DNA of 10,616 nt from a bacterium. Its GTDB lineage: Bacteria > UBP14 > UBA6098 > B30-G16. Of the stretch, positions 6,600 through 10,616 are shown piece by piece (the first letter of the stretch is position 1; every line of letters starts with the position of its first letter). The translations under genes were made by a program, and so were the position numbers. The stretch is from the NCBI GenBank assembly GCA_003645115.1, contig QNEG01000029.1:1-10616 (forward strand), written 5' to 3'. The notes under the pieces were generated by a model. The model worked only from the letters and a program-made list of their open reading frames with translations. It was not told where the DNA came from and did not search any database.

Positions 6600-7034
6600 A
6601 TGAATGAAAATGAACCTAAAAAGCCCGGCGGGATATATAGCAAGAAAGTAATGGAACACTTTATGAATCCACATAACTGGGGCAGGATGGAAAATCCCGA
6701 TGGAGTGGGAAAAGTCGGAAATCCAATTTGTGGCGATGTAATGTGGATATATATAAAAGTCGAGGATAATCGGATAGTGGATATTTCATTCGAGACATTC
6801 GGCTGTGTCGCCGCTATCGCTACCAGTTCGATTACCACCGATATGGTGAAAGGAAAAACAGTGGAGGAAGCACTGGAGATTACCAATAAAGCTGTCGCAA
6901 ATGCTCTGGATGGATTACCACCCAATAAAATGCACTGTTCTCTTCTCGCCGAGGAGGGACTCAAAGCCGCTATTGAGGATTATATCGCAAAGAAAAAAGG
7001 AAAAAAACAGGATAACCAGAAACAGGAAAAATGA
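6600..7034 (+). CDS. NifU/IscU-type iron-sulphur cluster assembly scaffold
   Basis: A 144-residue scaffold that accepts sulphur from the desulfurase and iron to build a [2Fe-2S] or [4Fe-4S] cluster before transfer to apoproteins. The three invariant cysteines are present: C44 in NPICGDVM with the conserved D46, C69 in ETFGCVAAIATSS, and C113 in KMHCSLLAEEGLKAAI. Other family marks are VMEHFMNPHNWGRMENPDG (18-36) and LDGLPPNKMHCS. Most IscU proteins have GCGSAIA at the second cysteine; GCVAAIATSSITTDMVKGKT here fits the NifU-like branch of anaerobes and archaea. The last 14 or so residues are a Lys/Gln-rich tail (KKKGKKQDNQKQEK). It is a single-domain protein, without the central and C-terminal domains of full NifU. 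The start has AGGGGAAGG upstream. Its last bases overlap the cysK start (ATGA). Confidence 0.92.
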   Translation: MNENEPKKPGGIYSKKVMEHFMNPHNWGRMENPDGVGKVGNPICGDVMWIYIKVEDNRIVDISFETFGCVAAIATSSITTDMVKGKTVEEALEITNKAVANALDGLPPNKMHCSLLAEEGLKAAIEDYIAKKKGKKQDNQKQEK

Positions 7035-7927
7035 ATATCCTGAATACAATAGGGAATACTCCCCTTATAGAATTAGTTTACTTTTCGCCACCGGGAAGGA
7101 AAATATTCGCCAAATTGGAGGGAAACAATCCGGGCGGAAGCGTAAAAGATAGGATTGCATTGGCGATGATAGAACGGGCAGAAAATGAGGGAAAAATAAA
7201 TCTCGATACGGTGATAATAGAACCCACCAGCGGAAATACCGGAATCGGATTGGCAATAGTATGCGCCGCTAAAGGATATAAATGTATTCTTACTATGCCG
7301 GAGAATATGTCCACAGAGAGAAGGAAAATGTTGCGCCATCTGGGCGCGGATATAGTTCTTACTCCCGAAGGAGATGGAATAACTGGTGCAGTCAAAAAAG
7401 CTGAGGAATTGGCATCAGAAATCGGAAATGTATTTTTCCCGAATCAATTTAACAATTCCGCAAATCCTGCCATTCATCGTGAGACCACCGGACCAGAAAT
7501 AGCACGGCAACTCGGCGAAAATATATCTGCATTCGTGGCTGGAGTCGGCACAGGCGGAACAATCACTGGTGTAGCACAATTTCTCAAAATAGATAAGGAA
7601 ATGGCTCTTAAAGTAGTGGCAGTTGAACCCGAAGAATCCGCAGTCCTTTCAGGAAATTCACCGGGAAAACACAGAATTCAGGGTATCGGTGCGGGATTCG
7701 TCCCGTCAATATATAACTCAAAATTAGTGGATTCAATAGAAAAAGTGAATAGTGATGAAGCGTTCGAATTTGCTAATGCGATAGCAAAGAATTCGGGAAT
7801 CCCTGTGGGAATATCCTCGGGTGCTAATCTGGTTGGAGCAATCAGGACTGCGAGAAAATTGCCCGATGACTCTGTAGTGGTCACTGTTTTTCCCGATAGA
7901 GTAGATAGATACTTATCGATAATTTAA
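7031..7927 (+). CDS. cysK: Cysteine synthase (O-acetylserine sulfhydrylase), CysK/CysM family
   Basis: A 298-residue fold-type II PLP enzyme that makes L-cysteine from O-acetylserine (or a similar activated serine) and sulphide. Visible motifs are the N-terminal IGNTPLIEL (7-15), PLP lysine K39 in NPGGSVKDR, the TSGNTG loop (66-71), NQFNNSANP (138-146), the phosphate cup GVGTGGTITG (171-180) and SSGAN (262-266). The middle (VEPEESAVLSGN, HRIQGIGAGFVP) is CysK-like, whereas EGNNPGGSVKDR and the end PDRVDRYLS resemble CysM, where DRGDRYLS is usual. The C-terminus stops soon after RYLS, making it slightly shorter than most relatives (300-310). The start codon overlaps the scaffold stop (ATGA), implying translational coupling, with a weak AGGA as its own site. 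It supplies cysteine to the desulfurase encoded two genes upstream. A serine acetyltransferase gene is not in view. Confidence 0.9.
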   Translation: MNILNTIGNTPLIELVYFSPPGRKIFAKLEGNNPGGSVKDRIALAMIERAENEGKINLDTVIIEPTSGNTGIGLAIVCAAKGYKCILTMPENMSTERRKMLRHLGADIVLTPEGDGITGAVKKAEELASEIGNVFFPNQFNNSANPAIHRETTGPEIARQLGENISAFVAGVGTGGTITGVAQFLKIDKEMALKVVAVEPEESAVLSGNSPGKHRIQGIGAGFVPSIYNSKLVDSIEKVNSDEAFEFANAIAKNSGIPVGISSGANLVGAIRTARKLPDDSVVVTVFPDRVDRYLSII

Positions 7928-7959
7928 ATTCATTAAACAATCTGAATGAATGAGCGAAA

Positions 7960-8619
7960 ATGAATAGACACTGGTTAATTATTTGTGGATATGCTATCCT
8001 AACATTCACCGCTATCTGGTGTCAGCCGGGAATATCTTTCGACTCGCAAGAGAACATATATAGACTTCAGCCGATGGCAGTATATCCTCGTCCAACATTA
8101 CTATACCTCGATTGCAACGGCGGTCGTATAGAGGATATCGATACGGCGAGATTTGTCTATGACTCACTGGGTTGGAATGTAGTGATATGCGGGAAATCGA
8201 GGAATCATCGCAGTCCATATCTCAATGAAGCCGACATAATATCATTGGTTTCGAAATTATTTTACTGTCCGCAGGTGGATTCTGGAGGGATAGTGATATA
8301 TGGATTTTCCGGACAGGGCGCTCAAGCTCTGGGAACTACATTTCGTTATCCACAATTGTTCGCTGGAGTGATTACTCAATGTGCTCACCACGGACTTATG
8401 TCTAAACCTAATTTCTCACTATGCAATAAATTGAAAATTATTCTAATCACCAGAGAATATGACTGGAACAGAAAATCGAATGAATTTTTGGCAGAATATT
8501 TCACTGAAAATGGATTGAAAGTGAACTTAATTATTACCGAGGGTGAGCACAAAATTGGCGATGCACAGGAATTATTCCACGCCTGCAAAATCTTGGATTC
8601 ATTGTTATTACAAAAATAA
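7960..8619 (+). CDS. Exported alpha/beta-hydrolase-like protein
   Basis: A 219-residue protein with an N-terminal signal peptide (hydrophobic 5-20, ending TAIWCQPG); Trp before C21 makes a lipoprotein unlikely. The mature part looks like a small alpha/beta hydrolase: a strand TLLYLDCNGG (46-55), nucleophile-elbow region IVIYGFSGQGAQAL (111-124) with candidate Ser117, then FRYPQLFAGVITQ, a late acidic residue (D168 in TREYDW) and a candidate catalytic His197 in EGEHKIGD. The usual elbow is GxSxG; here GFSGQG has Gln where the second Gly is expected, so activity is uncertain. Substrate unknown; an esterase or peptidase acting in the periplasm is possible. The start at 7960 lies 32 bp after cysK with no clear Shine-Dalgarno (only a short GAG). 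The end overlaps the convergent DUF1848 gene by 12 bp. Moderate confidence in the fold, low in any specific reaction. Confidence 0.7.
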   Translation: MNRHWLIICGYAILTFTAIWCQPGISFDSQENIYRLQPMAVYPRPTLLYLDCNGGRIEDIDTARFVYDSLGWNVVICGKSRNHRSPYLNEADIISLVSKLFYCPQVDSGGIVIYGFSGQGAQALGTTFRYPQLFAGVITQCAHHGLMSKPNFSLCNKLKIILITREYDWNRKSNEFLAEYFTENGLKVNLIITEGEHKIGDAQELFHACKILDSLLLQK

Positions 8620-9528
8620 TCCCTCACTGTTGCAATCGAAATCTCGATAAAATCGTTCAGCATTCCGGTGATTTTTCACTGCATAACAATATACACAACC
8701 ACTCGGGCAGGTATCATAGGCGCCGATATCGATACTTTTTGTGCAAACACATCCAGTGCGTTGTCCTCTATCTTTTTCGTAAGGAATAAAAATGTCGAAT
8801 ATGGATGACAGCCATTCCGTATCGATGCAGGCGCCATCGGATATCCCATAACTTTCCAATTTTCCCTCCTGACAACAGGATTGTATGGTTTGATTATTAT
8901 TTCCCGCTATGTGAACCAGCGTTCTTAACATCTCTCCAGTTTGCTCATATTTCAATGGTTGCTGCCGATATTTTATCCCCAAATTTTTCATCCTTCTCAC
9001 CACTGAAGAATATTCTGTCATCGAACTGATTATTACTCTATCGGTAAAACCCTGAAGTAAATTTGAAATATTCTCAAAATTTTTAATATGCCATCCACAA
9101 GAATATTTGTCCGTGATTATTATAGGGTCATATCTCCACACCATCTTTTTGGCGCCAATTTTCGAGGAAACTTTCTGGAAACTATCGATTACTCGATTTA
9201 ATTCGATTCGGCTATTCTCCAATGGTTTTCCATATCCTGTTATTGTCCACAGGAATGCGAAATTATAATTATTTTCAATCAGATAATCCAATCCATCATC
9301 GATAAATTTTTCCGATGGCAGTCGAGTCCAGAATACTAATGCGCTAACATCGTCGGGAGTGAGCGATACTCTCTTGATTTGTTTGCGATTAAATGGATTT
9401 CGAACCACCACATATCCCGCTTTCATCCTGTCAATGAACCAATTAAAATAATATCTGGGAATATCGGTTCTTCGGGAAACCGAGATAATATGGCTTTCGT
9501 CATTATTGAATAGAATATTTTTATTCAT
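8608..9528 (-). CDS. DUF1848 family protein with C-terminal CX3CX2C cysteine cluster
   Basis: A 306-residue protein recognised as DUF1848 by its N-terminal HIISVSRRTDIPRYYFNW, VVRNPFNRKQIKRVSL and ALVFWTR motifs, the central KMVWRYDPII, and the C-terminal pattern CVC...SIDIGAYDTCPSGCVYCYA. Cysteines lie at 260, 262, 274, 278 and 281, so CPSGCVYC has the CX3CX2C spacing that binds the [4Fe-4S] cluster of radical SAM enzymes, but near the C-terminus instead of the usual N-terminal place; C218, C219 and C234 could be further ligands. The reaction is unknown, and a metal-cluster enzyme is an inference from the cysteines. The start is placed at the first Met, a few residues before the conserved block; no clear Shine-Dalgarno precedes it. 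It follows galE on the same strand after 54 bp and may be co-transcribed. It converges with the hydrolase-like gene and overlaps its 3' end. Confidence 0.85.
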   Translation of the reverse strand: MNKNILFNNDESHIISVSRRTDIPRYYFNWFIDRMKAGYVVVRNPFNRKQIKRVSLTPDDVSALVFWTRLPSEKFIDDGLDYLIENNYNFAFLWTITGYGKPLENSRIELNRVIDSFQKVSSKIGAKKMVWRYDPIIITDKYSCGWHIKNFENISNLLQGFTDRVIISSMTEYSSVVRRMKNLGIKYRQQPLKYEQTGEMLRTLVHIAGNNNQTIQSCCQEGKLESYGISDGACIDTEWLSSIFDIFIPYEKDRGQRTGCVCTKSIDIGAYDTCPSGCVYCYAVKNHRNAERFYRDFDCNSEGLFL

Positions 9529-9582
9529 AATCGGAATAAATTTGATTTTAGGAACATAGAGATAATCGGCGATGCAGAGAAA

Positions 9583-10608
9583 TCATTTGGTCAGCACATA
9601 TTTCCGAGATGGTTTGAGAATTTTCAATCTCTTTCCAGTATGCCATTTCCAGGAAGTTCTGATAATGGTTTCCAGGTCGGAATATCGTGGTTGCCATTCC
9701 AATATTTTTTTGATAAGTTCAGCACCAGCTACTAATTTAGGTGGGTCGCCAGGCCTTCTATCACCTTCCACTATAGGGATTTCTTTCCCGGTAACCTCCT
9801 GAACCATCTTTATAACATCCATAACAGAAAATCCTTTACCACTGCCCACATTAAGCGCCAATCCGGAGCCATCTGGTTCTCTATCCAGAAGCCATTCTAT
9901 AGCGCGTATATGAGCATCGGCGATATCCATAATGTGAATATAATCTCGAATGCAAGTGCCATCGGGAGTGTCATAATCGGTGCCGTATATCACTATGTGC
10001 TCCTCCTCGCCAGATGCCACATCGAGGACTCTTGGAATAATATGAGTCTCCGGGATATGTAATTCGCCAAATTTGCCTGTTGGTTCTGCGCCAGCGGCAT
10101 TGAAATAGCGTAATATAAAATATGAAAATCCGTGTATTCGACTGGCTTCATTTATCATTCGCTCGATAGCCAATTTGGTGAACCCATATACATTATCAGG
10201 ATTCGGTTCATCTTTCTCGGTAACCGGAACTTTGGTAGGACTGCCATACACCGATGCAGTGGAGGAAAACAATATTCGTTTCACTCCGTATTGAAGCATA
10301 ATTTTGAGGATATTAAGTGTCCCTCCAATATTATTCTCGTAGTAAAATAATGGTTTTGTAATGGATTCGGATACCAGACTTTTCGCTGCCAGATGAATTA
10401 CTGCATCGATTTTATGTGATGCAAATACATCCTCCAGACGATTTTCCTCCAGAATATCTCCATAGATAAATGGACCGGACACTAATTCCTTATGACCGGT
10501 AGAAAGATTATCATACACGAAAGTTTTATACCCTTTTTCTCGCAGGAGATAGGTAACATGACTTCCGATATAACCTGCACCGCCTATTATTAAAATGTTT
10601 ACGCTCAT
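9583..10608 (-). CDS. galE: UDP-glucose 4-epimerase
   Basis: A 341-residue extended short-chain dehydrogenase/reductase that interconverts UDP-glucose and UDP-galactose (possibly also the N-acetylated forms), feeding galactose metabolism and surface polysaccharide synthesis in the cytoplasm. It shows the NAD-binding glycine motif GGAGYIGSH (9-17), DNLSTGH (33-39), HLAAKSLVSES (72-82), catalytic S116 in FSSTASVYG, the Y141-x3-K145 pair in YGFTK, FNAAGAEP (169-176), GTCIRDYIHIMD (217-228), LNVGSGKGFSV (252-262) and RRPGDPP (284-290). The length is normal. The start at 10608 gives the standard MSVNILIIGGAGYIG N-terminus, but only 8 bp of upstream sequence are in the window, so its promoter and ribosome-binding site cannot be judged. 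The DUF1848 gene follows it on the same strand. Confidence 0.95.
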   Translation of the reverse strand: MSVNILIIGGAGYIGSHVTYLLREKGYKTFVYDNLSTGHKELVSGPFIYGDILEENRLEDVFASHKIDAVIHLAAKSLVSESITKPLFYYENNIGGTLNILKIMLQYGVKRILFSSTASVYGSPTKVPVTEKDEPNPDNVYGFTKLAIERMINEASRIHGFSYFILRYFNAAGAEPTGKFGELHIPETHIIPRVLDVASGEEEHIVIYGTDYDTPDGTCIRDYIHIMDIADAHIRAIEWLLDREPDGSGLALNVGSGKGFSVMDVIKMVQEVTGKEIPIVEGDRRPGDPPKLVAGAELIKKILEWQPRYSDLETIIRTSWKWHTGKRLKILKPSRKYVLTK

Positions 10609-10616
10609 ACCATATC

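Noticed and set aside
6569..6964. 131-codon open frame antisense to the scaffold gene
   Set aside because: It is a shadow frame: the plus strand encodes a clear NifU/IscU protein with all three cysteines, and the antisense product has no domain or ribosome-binding site.
7928..7951. ATTCATT/AATGAAT inverted repeat after cysK
   Set aside because: AT-only apart from one pair, with a 10-nt loop and no T-run; too weak for a terminator and readily produced by chance in this composition.
1..10616. CRISPR arrays, tRNA or rRNA genes, insertion sequences and phage genes
   Set aside because: No periodic direct repeats, no cloverleaf or rRNA signature, no transposase or integrase motifs were seen on either strand.

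Overview
The window is a protein-dense stretch of a moderately AT-rich bacterial genome with short intergenic gaps and mostly strong Shine-Dalgarno sites. Three things point to the Fibrobacteres-Chlorobi-Bacteroidetes (FCB) superphylum, probably one of its anaerobic lineages (Cloacimonadota, WOR-3/Stahlbacteria or Marinimicrobia type): an outer-membrane protein of the PorV/PorQ family, a PorX-type response regulator fused to a PglZ/alkaline-phosphatase-like domain, and a secreted protein whose mature N-terminus resembles exported proteins of those groups. The exact phylum is an inference; no rRNA or other phylogenetic marker is present.

Layout. Positions 1-207 (minus) hold the 5' end of an exported protein. 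Positions 301-3276 (minus) hold a 991-residue envelope protein that joins a PorV/PorQ-like beta-barrel, a CARDB domain and three OmpA-like domains; a rho-independent terminator lies just after it. A 264-bp AT-rich divergent promoter region (3277-3540) separates it from porX (3541-5100, plus). A structured 210-bp gap with a sigma-70-like promoter leads to an iron-sulphur/cysteine cluster: a NifS-type cysteine desulfurase (5311-6480), a NifU/IscU-type scaffold (6600-7034) and a cysteine synthase (7031-7927, start/stop overlap). A small exported alpha/beta-hydrolase-like protein follows (7960-8619). It converges with, and overlaps by 12 bp, a minus-strand pair read from the right edge: UDP-glucose 4-epimerase (10608-9583) and a DUF1848 protein with a C-terminal cysteine cluster (9528-8608).

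How the genes fit together. The left half concerns the cell envelope: in Bacteroidetes PorX regulates the type IX secretion system (T9SS) and PorV/PorE-type proteins are outer-membrane and peptidoglycan-anchored parts of it, so the divergent pair looks like an envelope or secretion module. The centre is a cysteine-to-sulphide-to-[Fe-S] module: the synthase makes cysteine, the desulfurase extracts sulphur from it, and the scaffold assembles the cluster. The two promoters of this module share a 16-bp sequence (13 of 16 identical) that may be a common operator. The right half is housekeeping sugar-nucleotide metabolism plus a poorly understood cysteine-rich protein.

The most unusual window-wide signal is compositional. 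Reading by eye, GTAC, CTAG and ACGT do not occur at all, GGCC occurs twice, CATG three times and GATC six times, while CCGG and TCGA are common. This suggests strong avoidance of particular palindromes, such as restriction sites. No complete mobile element, CRISPR array, tRNA or rRNA was seen.
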